This document shows, one piece after another, positions 15,985 to 23,728 of a DNA stretch of 64,000 nt. This DNA comes from CSP1-5 sp964558395 (GTDB lineage Bacteria; Methylomirabilota; Methylomirabilia; Methylomirabilales; CSP1-5). The stretch lies in the NCBI GenBank assembly GCA_964558395.1, contig CAZLDS010000001.1, positions 1 to 64,000 of the forward strand, in the 5' to 3' direction. A model generated the notes under the pieces. The model did no database searches. It saw nothing but the letters and a program-made list of their open reading frames with translations, and was not told the origin of the DNA. A program made the position numbers and the translations under genes. Every line of letters starts with the position of its first letter. Positions within the stretch are counted from its first letter, which is position 1.

Positions 15985-16665
15985 CTAGGAGGAGACCGGC
16001 GTAGCTGTGCCCGTGTAGAGGCGATCAACGAAAGAGCCGATCACGGCAGCCTCTAATGGGGTGAGATCGAGGAACTGCACACCCATCCCGGCGACGGTGC
16101 CCGGCTCGATCTCGCCCCTCAACATCCAAATGACCCGCCCAGGCAACGACAGAGGCTCCGCCGGACTCGGGAGTTTGAAGTGGAGCATAATCTGTGTCCC
16201 CGGCGCGACCGGATCATCGGTCGCGATAAACATCCCTCCTTGGCTGAGGTTGAGGCACGTCCCGTCTGAGGCAGTATTCGCGTACATGCACTCCACATCA
16301 AATTGGACCGCAACCCGAACGTAAGATCGTCGTTCGGCACGCTGCACCCAGCGACCCACCCGCCCTGCGTCAACCGATTGCTCGAAGGCCACTCCGTGGG
16401 CGATTTTCGTCCCCAGGAGCCCCCGAACACGCTGGTCCATCCGGACGACATGCCCGCGCACGGGGTCTTCGTCACAGACCTCGACGTACACTGGAATCCC
16501 CAGGGGGAGCGTCGCATCCAACAAGAGGGCGAGTCCGCCGCCACCGACATTGAGGGTCTCACCCTCAAACCTCTGGCTGCCCTCCCCAGGCACCAAGGTG
16601 GTACACCGCACAGGGAGATAGGCGATGAAGCGGGGCCACCGCCGGACTTTGGGAGAGCCGGTCAT
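15985..16665 (-). CDS. Protein with two PilZ domains
   Basis: 226 residues. The first half (RRWPRFIAYLPVRC ... ETLNVGGGGLALLLD) and the second half (ERRSYVRVAVQFDVECMYAN ... LNLSQGGMFIATDDP) each follow the PilZ layout: an R-x-x-x-R-like N-terminal motif and an N-x-S/G-x-G-G motif. PilZ domains bind cyclic di-GMP; the second copy keeps the better motif. The start MTGSPKVRRWPRF is preceded by GGAGGGAAGA. It probably couples c-di-GMP to motility or exopolysaccharide. It is divergent from the sigma factor at 16877. Confidence 0.82.
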   Translation of the reverse strand: MTGSPKVRRWPRFIAYLPVRCTTLVPGEGSQRFEGETLNVGGGGLALLLDATLPLGIPVYVEVCDEDPVRGHVVRMDQRVRGLLGTKIAHGVAFEQSVDAGRVGRWVQRAERRSYVRVAVQFDVECMYANTASDGTCLNLSQGGMFIATDDPVAPGTQIMLHFKLPSPAEPLSLPGRVIWMLRGEIEPGTVAGMGVQFLDLTPLEAAVIGSFVDRLYTGTATPVSS

Positions 16666-16876
16666 TCTTCCCTCCATGACCTCAGGGGCGGAAAAATCGG
16701 GCGCAAGAAGCATGCCAGACCGGCGACATCCCAAGCCATGTCACGGTCCCTGTCACCCCGTCCGCGTGGCCGAACGTCAGTCTCTTTGCGATCTTGGAAG
16801 GTTTTGCCTTGACATCGGCGACCCGGCGCCAGTAGTGTTTCCGCCACACACAGGGTATGCATCCTCGAGAAGACTG

Positions 16877-17563
16877 ATGGCATCTAACATCTCAGGACGA
16901 GCAACGCCGGCCAAACACCACAGGCGGCGAGGCGCCAATCGAGCTCTGGCCGCCAGGGTGCGCAATCAGCGGTCTGAGGCGGAGGAAAGCGCGCTCATCC
17001 GCCGAGTTCAGGCTCGCGATCAAGCCGCCTTCGAGGTGATCTACCGCCGGTACCGCGGGCAGGTCCACCGGCAGGTGAAGGCACTCGTTAGCAATGAAGA
17101 GGAAACGGCAGACGTCGTGCAGGAAGTCTTCCTGGCGCTGTATGAAAAGGCAAAGACCTTTCGCGGGGAGTCAACATTCGCAACGTGGCTGTATCGTCTC
17201 ACGATGAACGCGGCCCTCACCCGGCTGCGTCGCCGGAAGCGAAGCAAAGAGGTTGCTTGGGATGAGTACCTCCCCCGGTATCAACCAGACGGTCACCATT
17301 TACGGCCGGTGGTGGACTGGTCGCGCGACGTCGATCAACACCTGCTTACAAAGGAGGTACACCGAATCCTCCAGCGGGTGCTCGATCAGCTTCCACCGAA
17401 AGATAAGGCGGTGGTGGTGCTGAGCGATCTAGAAGGAATCCCAAATCGCGAGATTGGCGAAGCCCTCGGGCTGAGCGTACCGGCGGTCAAGACGCGGCTC
17501 CATCGCGCCCGGCTCTTCCTACGGGGACAGTTGGCGGTATCTCTGGGACACTCTCCTTATTAG
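16877..17563 (+). CDS. ECF RNA polymerase sigma factor
   Basis: 228 residues. After a basic 35-residue leader, region 2 is AFEVIYRRYRGQVHRQVKAL ... ETADVVQEVFLALYEKAKTF ... FATWLYRLTMNAALTRLRRR and region 4 is LPPKDKAVVVLSDLEGIPNR then EIGEALGLSVPAVKTRLHRA. The start is the first ATG of the good frame; the long basic N-terminus (residues 1-35) is unusual and could be trimmed if a later start is used. A zinc-finger anti-sigma-like gene follows 10 bases later. Confidence 0.9.
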   Translation: MASNISGRATPAKHHRRRGANRALAARVRNQRSEAEESALIRRVQARDQAAFEVIYRRYRGQVHRQVKALVSNEEETADVVQEVFLALYEKAKTFRGESTFATWLYRLTMNAALTRLRRRKRSKEVAWDEYLPRYQPDGHHLRPVVDWSRDVDQHLLTKEVHRILQRVLDQLPPKDKAVVVLSDLEGIPNREIGEALGLSVPAVKTRLHRARLFLRGQLAVSLGHSPY

Positions 17564-17573
17564 GGAGACTCAA

Positions 17574-17843
17574 ATGGCCAAACGACGGATAGTGGGTCGA
17601 TCGCACGAGGCGATCTGTAAAGACATTACCGATCTCATTTTGGACTATTTGACAGAGCAGCTGGATCCGAAGACCGTCAGGGCCTATGAAAAACACCTCC
17701 GCATCTGCCCGGACTGCGTCGCCTTCCTGCGTACTTACAAGAAAACCATGGAGCTAAGCCGACAATTTCTCAAGGGTAAATTCAAGAAAACCCCCGGTCG
17801 GCCTGGTTCGGTCAGGATCCGGCCGACCTTGCAGCGTCCCTGA
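17574..17843 (+). CDS. Zinc-finger (zf-HC2) anti-sigma factor, soluble
   Basis: 89 residues with the motif EKHLRICPDCVAF (His, Cys, Cys of zf-HC2) in a helical context, and a basic C-terminal tail. There is no transmembrane helix, so it is a cytoplasmic zinc-finger anti-sigma factor, of the kind that can sense redox or simply titrate its partner. It follows the sigma gene at 16877-17563 by 10 bases. Confidence 0.8.
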   Translation: MAKRRIVGRSHEAICKDITDLILDYLTEQLDPKTVRAYEKHLRICPDCVAFLRTYKKTMELSRQFLKGKFKKTPGRPGSVRIRPTLQRP

Positions 17844-17943
17844 GGTGAAGAACCCGCAACATTTTCATTTACGCAACACCCGATCCCATCCCTGCTGGAT
17901 CTGTGCATCTCATTCGCTTCTGCTGCATCTAATCGAACAGATT

Positions 17944-17973
17944 CTGACACGTAGAGGGCCTTTGCACTATTTT
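17944..17973 (+). promoter_or_regulatory. Candidate sigma70-type promoter
   Basis: CTGACA (17944-17949), 18-base spacer, TATTTT (17968-17973). It lies 39 bases before the strong ribosome site of the short frame at 18012, and may serve it and the glucose dehydrogenase gene. Confidence 0.4.
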
Positions 17974-18011
17974 GATCCGGCATCAACCCCCTGGTAAAGG
18001 AGGATTGTCCA

Positions 18012-18113
18012 ATGCGCAAGATTACCCGCCTACCGGTGGCAGCGATCACCCTCATTGCCCTCAGTGCCGTGGAGCAGCATCTCGGGATAGCTTCGCAAGG
18101 AAATCGTAATTAA
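18012..18113 (+). CDS. 33-residue peptide, possible remnant of an exported protein
   Basis: Begins MRKITRLPVAAITLIALSAV after AAAGGAGGATTGTCCA, a near-perfect ribosome site, and ends EQHLGIASQGNRN at a TAA. The first 20 residues look like a signal peptide. It may be a leader peptide or the 5' stub of a deleted exported-protein gene. It lies 100 bases before the glucose dehydrogenase gene on the same strand. Confidence 0.35.
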   Translation: MRKITRLPVAAITLIALSAVEQHLGIASQGNRN

Positions 18114-18213
18114 GGCTTGACAGGAGACGCCATCTCCCGTGAACAAGCGGGTCGACCATGCACCGGTGTTCACACGACAGGTTTCGACAACGGCATAAAG
18201 AAGGAGGCTCATT

Positions 18214-19317
18214 ATGAAAGCCGTTGCGGTATTCCCAGGGAAAGCGGGAAGCATCCATCTCACGGAGGTGCCAAAACCCTCGGTGCAGGACATCCCGAAT
18301 GGGCGCGGTGTCCTCGTCAAGGTATTACGGGTCGGTGTGGATGGAACGGACAAGGAGATCAACGCCGCAGAATACGGGCAGGCCCCTCCGGGATCGGATT
18401 TTTTGATTACCGGTCACGAAAGTTTCGGGCGGGTCGAGGCGGTGGGTCCTAATGTGACCGAGGTGAAACCGGGTGATTACGTTGCGGCTACCGTCCGCCG
18501 CCCCGGCTCAAGCATCTATGACCAGATCGGTACCTACGACATGACGACTGACGACACCTACTTTGAACGCGGTATCAACCTGCGTCACGGCTTCCTCACT
18601 GAGTACTATGTGGACGATCCCGAGTACATCGTCCGGGTCCCCGAGGGGCTCAAGCACGTCGGTGTCCTGATGGAGCCGACCAGCGTGGTGGAAAAAGGCA
18701 TCGCGCAAGCCTACGAGATTCAGCGGCGTTTACGCGTCTGGCGGCCGCGCCGCGCGGCCGTCTTGGGCGCCAGCACCCTCGGCCTCCTCGCCACGCTTGT
18801 GCTGCGGTTGCGCGGCCTCGAGGTCGTGGCGATGGCCCGCACGCGTCCCCCATTTCTGAACGCGCAGTTGATCGAGGAACTCGGGGCCCGGTACGTGAGC
18901 ACACAGGATCTCAGCCTCAAACAGGCGTCTGATCAACTTGGCCCCTTCGATATCATTCTTGAAGGAACCGGCTTTTCTCCCTTGGTCTTCGAGGCCATGG
19001 ACGTGTTGGCCAAGAACGGGGTCCTCGTGCTGGTCAGCGTCACCGGCGGTAACCGGAAAGTCGAAATCCCGGCCGACAAGATCAATCAGGGTTTCGTCCT
19101 CGGCAACAAGGTAGCCGTCGGCAGCGTGAATGCCAATCGCGAATATTTCGAGCTGGGAGCGAAAGATCTCTCGGAGGCAGAACTGGAATATCCCGGATGG
19201 CTTTCCAAGCTGCTCACGCATCCGGTCGAAGGCCTCGAGAACTACCAACAAATGATTCAACTCTTGACGGAAGAGAAGAATGCCATAAAGGTCTATGTCA
19301 ATGTTGCCAAGGAGTAG
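18214..19317 (+). CDS. Glucose 1-dehydrogenase (archaeal-type MDR family)
   Basis: Zinc-dependent medium-chain dehydrogenase oxidising glucose (possibly other aldoses) to the lactone with NAD(P)+. Zinc-site residues match the archaeal glucose dehydrogenase type: D43 in VDGTDKE, H68-E69 in TGHESFGRVE, and E154 in LMEPTSVVEK. The nucleotide-binding Rossmann part is AAVLGASTLGLLATLVLRLR. 367 residues is the usual length. The ribosome site AAGGAGG is strong. The aquaporin gene follows about 110 bases later; together they suggest handling of osmolytes or sugar-derived carbon. Such genes are frequently transferred between archaea and bacteria. Confidence 0.88.
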   Translation: MKAVAVFPGKAGSIHLTEVPKPSVQDIPNGRGVLVKVLRVGVDGTDKEINAAEYGQAPPGSDFLITGHESFGRVEAVGPNVTEVKPGDYVAATVRRPGSSIYDQIGTYDMTTDDTYFERGINLRHGFLTEYYVDDPEYIVRVPEGLKHVGVLMEPTSVVEKGIAQAYEIQRRLRVWRPRRAAVLGASTLGLLATLVLRLRGLEVVAMARTRPPFLNAQLIEELGARYVSTQDLSLKQASDQLGPFDIILEGTGFSPLVFEAMDVLAKNGVLVLVSVTGGNRKVEIPADKINQGFVLGNKVAVGSVNANREYFELGAKDLSEAELEYPGWLSKLLTHPVEGLENYQQMIQLLTEEKNAIKVYVNVAKE

Positions 19318-19429
19318 CATGACGGCGACAGGCTCTATTTGACCCGTCGCGATGACCCAAGAGCAAAGACGGGTGTCACGCGGCACCTAAGTGATACTTG
19401 GCTGTTGAGGATTCAGGTGAAAAACGGCC

Positions 19430-20218
19430 ATGCTCTATGCCCTCAGACGCCACTGGCCCGAATACCTGATGGAAGCTACCGGGCTCGGCGTTTTCATGAT
19501 TTCAGCGGGCGCCTTTGGCACGATCCTAGAGTACCCGGGATCGCCCGTACACCAGGCGATCGCCGATCCCTTCATCCGGCGCGCCCTGATGGGTATCGCC
19601 ATGGGCCTCACCGCCATCGGAATCATCTACTCGCCATGGGGGAAGCAATCGGGTGCCCATCTCAATCCGGCGGTTACTTTGACCTTCTTCCGACTTGGAA
19701 AGGTGGAACCATGGGATGCATTTTTTTACATCCTTGCACAATTCGCCGGGGGAATCGCCGGTGTGTTCCTCGCCGCCTTGATCCTCCGCGGCGCCTTTAC
19801 TGACCCACCTGTCAATTACGTCGCTACGTTACCCGGACCTCTCGGAACTGGTATCGCGTTTGTGGCCGAGGTGGCGATCTCTTTTGGCCTGATAACCACC
19901 GTCCTCGTTACAAACAACATCGAAAAAGGGCGATTTACCGGCCTCTGCGCGGGTCTTCTCGTCGCAACATATATCATTCTGATGGCGCCAATTTCAGGCA
20001 TGAGTATGAATCCAGCCCGCACCTTCGCGTCAGCGTTCCCGGCCCGGCTTTGGTATGCCCTTTGGATCTACTTTACGGCCCCGCCGCTTGGCATGCTGTT
20101 GGCGGCAGAGACTTACGTAAGGCTGGTTGGGGTGCGTCGGGTCATCTGCGCAAAATTGAACCACGACAACGACAAGCGCTGTATCTTTCGTTGCGGCTAC
20201 CAGGTGCAGGCCCGGTAG
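19430..20218 (+). CDS. MIP/aquaporin family channel
   Basis: Membrane channel for water or small neutral solutes. Both NPA boxes are present, SGAHLNPAVTL and GMSMNPARTF, between six predicted transmembrane helices in 262 residues. The C-terminal tail contains CAKLNHDNDKRCIFRCGYQ, a Cys-rich extension that occurs in a bacterial MIP subgroup and may lie on the cytoplasmic side. The ribosome site before ATG 19430 is weak, so the start could be slightly different. Confidence 0.9.
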   Translation: MLYALRRHWPEYLMEATGLGVFMISAGAFGTILEYPGSPVHQAIADPFIRRALMGIAMGLTAIGIIYSPWGKQSGAHLNPAVTLTFFRLGKVEPWDAFFYILAQFAGGIAGVFLAALILRGAFTDPPVNYVATLPGPLGTGIAFVAEVAISFGLITTVLVTNNIEKGRFTGLCAGLLVATYIILMAPISGMSMNPARTFASAFPARLWYALWIYFTAPPLGMLLAAETYVRLVGVRRVICAKLNHDNDKRCIFRCGYQVQAR

Positions 20219-20369
20219 GCCGCACACGAAGGACGCCACCCACCGGCAGAAACACCCTCAGGAATCCTTTTCTCCCCCAACATCCAAGTAAAAATGCAAG
20301 GGGTTGTGAACAGAAAAGGTCTATTGAGGCAAAATGTAGTGGGAAACGTGCAGAATCGCAATAGACAGC

Positions 20370-20654
20370 TTAGTGGCGCTTGGACGGCTTATCGGATCTT
20401 TTTGGTTGGCGGCGCTTGGGAGCCTGGCGCACCTTGGTCTTAATCCTTTCCAGGATTCGAGCCGACACGCTCTCGGGCAGCTCGAAGGAGCGGCTCTCGG
20501 TGACAATCGTGATGGTCTTGCGCGTGGAGTCGAACAGGGCCCGGCATGTCTGGCACTGCGCCAGATGAAATTCCAGCTCCCGCCGGATTTCTGCGGCTAT
20601 CTGATCGTCCAGATAGTTGGCGAGCTCGGCAATGACTTGATTGCAATTAAACAC
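20370..20654 (-). CDS. Zinc-finger (zf-HC2) anti-sigma factor of the fusion sigma gene
   Basis: 94 residues: MFNCNQVIAELANYLDD, then the zinc motif EFHLAQCQTCRALFD (H29, C33, C36 by count), and a very basic tail ending KRSDKPSKRH. There is no transmembrane segment, so it is soluble. Its start overlaps the end of the upstream CMD-CMD-sigma gene by eight bases, so it should bind and silence that sigma domain. The C33/C36 pair could sense redox as in ZAS-type factors. Confidence 0.85.
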   Translation of the reverse strand: MFNCNQVIAELANYLDDQIAAEIRRELEFHLAQCQTCRALFDSTRKTITIVTESRSFELPESVSARILERIKTKVRQAPKRRQPKRSDKPSKRH

Positions 20655-22539
20655 GGGCCTGCCTTACCTTTCCCCTCCCCACGAAGTACGGTGCGAGCAC
20701 TTCCCGAAGCATCAAACGACCGCGCAAGAGCCGCGTTTTTAACGCGGGAACTCTCAATCCTAGGGCTGCGGCAGCCTCTTCGGTGGAGAATTGTTCGACA
20801 TCCCGCAATATGACCACCATCCGGTACATGCTGGGAAGCTCCATTAACGCTCGCTCTACCAGCTTACGCATCTCTGTCTTGGAATATAACTGCTCGGGGC
20901 TGTCCTCCCATGCCTTGACTTGGCGTGGGCGAAACTCCTCTTCGTCCTTCAAGCTGTCTTCATCCAGGCTCTGCAGGTTCTTCCGCTCGCGCAGACGATT
21001 CAGTCCCTCGTTGATGGCGATGCGCGTCAGCCACGTCGAGAACTTCGAAGCCCCCCGGAATTTTCCGATCTGCTCAAATGCCTTCAGGAACGCGCTCTGT
21101 GTCCCATCCTCGGCGTCCTCGGCGCGTCCCGTGACACTCATCAGGATACGGTAGATGCGGCGATCGTAGCGGCGCACGAGTCCTTCGAAGGCTTCCAGAT
21201 CCCCACCCTTGACGCGCGCCACGAGGTCGCTGTCCGGATCCCCTTCCAACGCCCCGGCGGCCACTCCGGCCTTTCCTTTATCGGTTAGACCCTCTGGGGT
21301 AGGCAAAAGATTCGTGATTTCGACATCACCATCGCCCGTGCCGGCAGATTCAAGGACGTCCGCTCTGGAGGACGCCTGGATCCCAAAGACACGCTTCGGC
21401 TCAAAGTCCGAAACGGTGCCGAGACCCATCTGAAGGGTGTTGAGGTAGCTCGTCAGAGCGGTCATGACGATCGATTCCAGGACCTGCTGATCCGTGAAGC
21501 CATGCCTTCGGAGACTATCAATGTCTGCTCGGCCGATCTCAGTAGGGCGCTGGCTCAGCTTGAGGGCGAAATCCAACAGCGCATTATCGGCTTCGGAAAG
21601 GCCGGCCTGGCGATGGTCCACGGCAATCTGATCCGATTGGTCCTCGGGTACCCCCAGGCCACGCAGCATCTCGCAATGAACGGCAACGCAATACGTGTTG
21701 AGGTTCGCGGCGGAAACGACGAGGAGAATGTACTCCTTCTGCACGCGGGAGAGCACGTCATCGGTCAACAGCACGGTCCCGACCACATCCGCCTCGGCCT
21801 CGACGACATCCGGTCTTAAGGTCTGAGCGCGAAAAATGTTGGGAATGAATCCGAAACGTTCCCGAAAGAAGGCAAAGGGCCGAAAAGAATCTGTGGTCAA
21901 ATCCACGGCGCGCAGGTAGGGTATGGGTTTTTCGTGGGCATGCACTTCGGATCGGCCTGGACCGGAAACCTTCAGACCTCGGGAAACGACCCGCTTTCCA
22001 GGAGGGATCCTCTGTGGCTGAAAATCCGGCACGGCATCCAAACCTTCAGAAAGTGTACAGACAAACTCAGTGAAAGCAGCCACGAGCACCGCTTCGAGGA
22101 TGGCCTCGTCGGACAAACCGTGCCGGCGTAGCACCTCAACGTCTCCGTGGGATATCGAGGTGGCCGCCTGGCTCAGCTTGATGCCGAAATCCAGTAGCGC
22201 CACATCGGCCTTCGATAGACCGGCGCGATGATGATCCTTGACAATCTGTTTAAGCTGGCGCTCCGCCATGTCCAGAGAGCGCAGCATCTGCCAGTGCGCC
22301 GTGACACAATAGGTGTTCTGATTTGCCACTGAAATAGCCAGCAGGAGACATTCCTTCTGAGTCCTCGAAAGGGCGCCCTCGGTGAGCAGCACGGATTCGG
22401 CGATTCTTGCTTCGGCCTCGATCACGCGGGGAAGCAGGGTCTGGGCGCGGAAAAGGTTGGGAATGAATCCGAGGTTTTTCCGGAGGAACGCGAAAGGCGC
22501 AAACGTCTCGCCCAGTTCCACAACAGGCAGGAAACTCAA
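20647..22539 (-). CDS. Fusion: two carboxymuconolactone decarboxylase/AhpD-like domains + ECF sigma factor
   Basis: 630 residues in one uninterrupted frame. Residues 1-185 and 205-385 are two copies of a CMD/AhpD-like peroxidase-related domain (FAPFAFLRKNLGFIPNLFRA and FRPFAFFRERFGFIPNIFRA; then SRTQKECLLLAISVANQNTY and SRVQKEYILLVVSAANLNTY). In both, the usual C-x-x-C of AhpD keeps only the second Cys (C78, C284) and the following His (H82, H288). Residues 437-625 are a complete ECF sigma factor: region 2 AFEGLVRRYDRRIYRIL ... DAEDGTQSAFLKAFEQIGKF ... FSTWLTRIAINEGLNRL and region 4 LPSMYRMVVILRDVEQFSTE then EAAAALGLRVPALKTRLLRG. The TTG start at 22539 has GAGGGGGG five bases upstream. It overlaps its anti-sigma gene. 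I know ECF41-type sigma factors that sit beside separate CMD genes, but not this fusion. Confidence 0.9.
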   Translation of the reverse strand: MSFLPVVELGETFAPFAFLRKNLGFIPNLFRAQTLLPRVIEAEARIAESVLLTEGALSRTQKECLLLAISVANQNTYCVTAHWQMLRSLDMAERQLKQIVKDHHRAGLSKADVALLDFGIKLSQAATSISHGDVEVLRRHGLSDEAILEAVLVAAFTEFVCTLSEGLDAVPDFQPQRIPPGKRVVSRGLKVSGPGRSEVHAHEKPIPYLRAVDLTTDSFRPFAFFRERFGFIPNIFRAQTLRPDVVEAEADVVGTVLLTDDVLSRVQKEYILLVVSAANLNTYCVAVHCEMLRGLGVPEDQSDQIAVDHRQAGLSEADNALLDFALKLSQRPTEIGRADIDSLRRHGFTDQQVLESIVMTALTSYLNTLQMGLGTVSDFEPKRVFGIQASSRADVLESAGTGDGDVEITNLLPTPEGLTDKGKAGVAAGALEGDPDSDLVARVKGGDLEAFEGLVRRYDRRIYRILMSVTGRAEDAEDGTQSAFLKAFEQIGKFRGASKFSTWLTRIAINEGLNRLRERKNLQSLDEDSLKDEEEFRPRQVKAWEDSPEQLYSKTEMRKLVERALMELPSMYRMVVILRDVEQFSTEEAAAALGLRVPALKTRLLRGRLMLREVLAPYFVGRGKVRQARV

Positions 22540-22948
22540 CGATTCCCCCCTCGAGGGAGAAGACGTAGCCCTTTAAGATTCAAGGCAATGGCCAGAGAGA
22601 TCCGGATCGCGCAAAAAAGCCTATTCGAATCCAGATTCCATGTCAACAACATCTCCTGTCCTGCCAAGCCACGAGCCGGCCGGCCCGAACATCGACGGAA
22701 CGGCTCGCACGCGGCGTTTGAATTGTAACCAGTTGATTTTGCTGTGTGGAAACCATTCGGGTACCGGCCCCCAGGCCGAGTGGATCCCGCAAGTGGGCCC
22801 TCTTCCCGGGGTAGCCCGACTGTCGACCGATCGCGCTGACCCCACCCTGACTTATAATTCTCGCATCCTTTTTCCATGCGCCGCGTCCAATCAAGTGACA
22901 AATGGATGTGACTGAGCGAGACAACGCGAGGCGAAAAAGGAGAGAGCA
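22540..22948. other. 409-base divergent intergenic region
   Basis: Between the fusion sigma gene (minus) and doxX-like gene (plus). It holds the minus-strand promoter at 22618-22646 with an internal palindrome, and on the plus strand a perfect TATAAT at 22853-22858 about 95 bases before the DoxX start, without a clear -35. A plus-strand frame at 22640-22915 has no protein-like features. Confidence 0.6.
22618..22646 (-). promoter_or_regulatory. Promoter of the CMD-CMD-sigma gene with palindromic spacer
   Basis: Minus strand TTGACA (22641-22646), 17-base spacer, TAGGCT (22618-22623). The spacer contains GAATC-CA-GATTC (22627-22638 on the plus strand), a perfect five-base-arm palindrome lying between -35 and -10, where a bound repressor or redox regulator would block polymerase. 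Confidence 0.55.
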
Positions 22949-23482
22949 ATGAGCCTTGCAAACCAAGAGCTCACGATGCAAGGCCCGCCCTGGTCCATCG
23001 GGCTCTTCCGCATGATGTTCGGCGTTCTCTGGCTCGATCTTGCCTTTCAAAAAGCCCCATGGGTCATCCAGGATGGGCAGCGGTTCGGATGGCTCTATGG
23101 GTGGATCTGGCAGGAGATTAACCATCCCACTTTCAACTTCTACAAGGCCTTCCTTGAAGGGGTCGTCCTCCCCAACTTCACCTTGTTCGGCTACCTCACC
23201 TTTTTCACTGAGATCGCCCTGGGGCTTTCTCTCCTGCTGGGCCTCTTCACGGTCCTCGGCGGGATCGGGGGCGCTTTCTGGCAGCTCAACATCGCCCTGG
23301 GAAGCTACTCGGTCCCGGGAGAATGGTACTGGATCTGGTTTCTCCTCATCATCCCGCACCTGGTCTTCGCCCAGAGCCGTGCAGGACGAAGCCTGGGCAT
23401 AGATCGCCTGCTCTCGGATCGGCTGGCACAACGACGAGAAAGGGCTGAAGGAATTCGACGACTCATCCCCCGATTTATCTGA
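22949..23482 (+). CDS. DoxX/DoxD-like membrane protein
   Basis: 177 residues with four predicted membrane helices: IGLFRMMFGVLWLDLAFQKA, LFGYLTFFTEIALGLSLLLG then LFTVLGGIGGAFWQLNIALG, and WYWIWFLLIIPHLVFAQ, plus a basic cytoplasmic tail. The layout fits the DoxX family (DoxD of thiosulfate:quinone oxidoreductase and relatives), often linked to redox or thiol stress. The ribosome site AAGGAGAG precedes ATG 22949. It is divergent from the fusion sigma gene and may be in its regulon. A fragment of an HbpS-like gene follows directly. Confidence 0.8.
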   Translation: MSLANQELTMQGPPWSIGLFRMMFGVLWLDLAFQKAPWVIQDGQRFGWLYGWIWQEINHPTFNFYKAFLEGVVLPNFTLFGYLTFFTEIALGLSLLLGLFTVLGGIGGAFWQLNIALGSYSVPGEWYWIWFLLIIPHLVFAQSRAGRSLGIDRLLSDRLAQRRERAEGIRRLIPRFI

Positions 23483-23500
23483 AGGAGAGCCCCAGCGGGC

Positions 23501-23628
23501 GTGCCTATTTTTCTCGATGGAAAGGTCATCGGCACCATAGCCGTCAGCGACGGAACGCCGTCGCAGGATGAGGAGATCGCCATGGCGGGCGCCAGCGTAG
23601 CAAAGCTTCTTGACTCACAGTGGATCGG
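23501..23628 (+). pseudogene. C-terminal fragment of a GlcG/HbpS-like protein, cut by the N-gap
   Basis: The frame reads VPIFLDGKVIGTIAVSDGTP then SQDEEIAMAGASVAKLL, which is the end of a GlcG/HbpS (haem-binding/DUF336) domain. The N-terminal two-thirds are missing: only 18 bases separate it from the DoxX stop. It is either a deletion remnant or a misassembly next to the gap at 23629. It is paralogous to the corresponding part of the next gene (GGVPIVHEGQVVGGIGVSGA). Confidence 0.6.
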
Positions 23629-23728
23629 NNNNNNNNNNNNNNNNNNNNNNNNNNNNNNNNNNNNNNNNNNNNNNNNNNNNNNNNNNNNNNNNNNNNNNNN
23701 NNNNNNNNNNNNNNNNNNNNNNNNNNNN
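23629..23728. other. Assembly gap (100 N)
   Basis: Exactly 100 Ns, the usual filler for a scaffold gap of unknown size. The sequences on both sides encode paralogous GlcG/HbpS segments, so the gap is probably a collapsed repeat and the true distance is unknown. Confidence 0.97.

Noticed and set aside
22618..22640. tRNA T-arm-like TTCGAATCC
   Set aside because: No acceptor or anticodon stems around it; the segment is better explained as promoter spacer with a palindrome.
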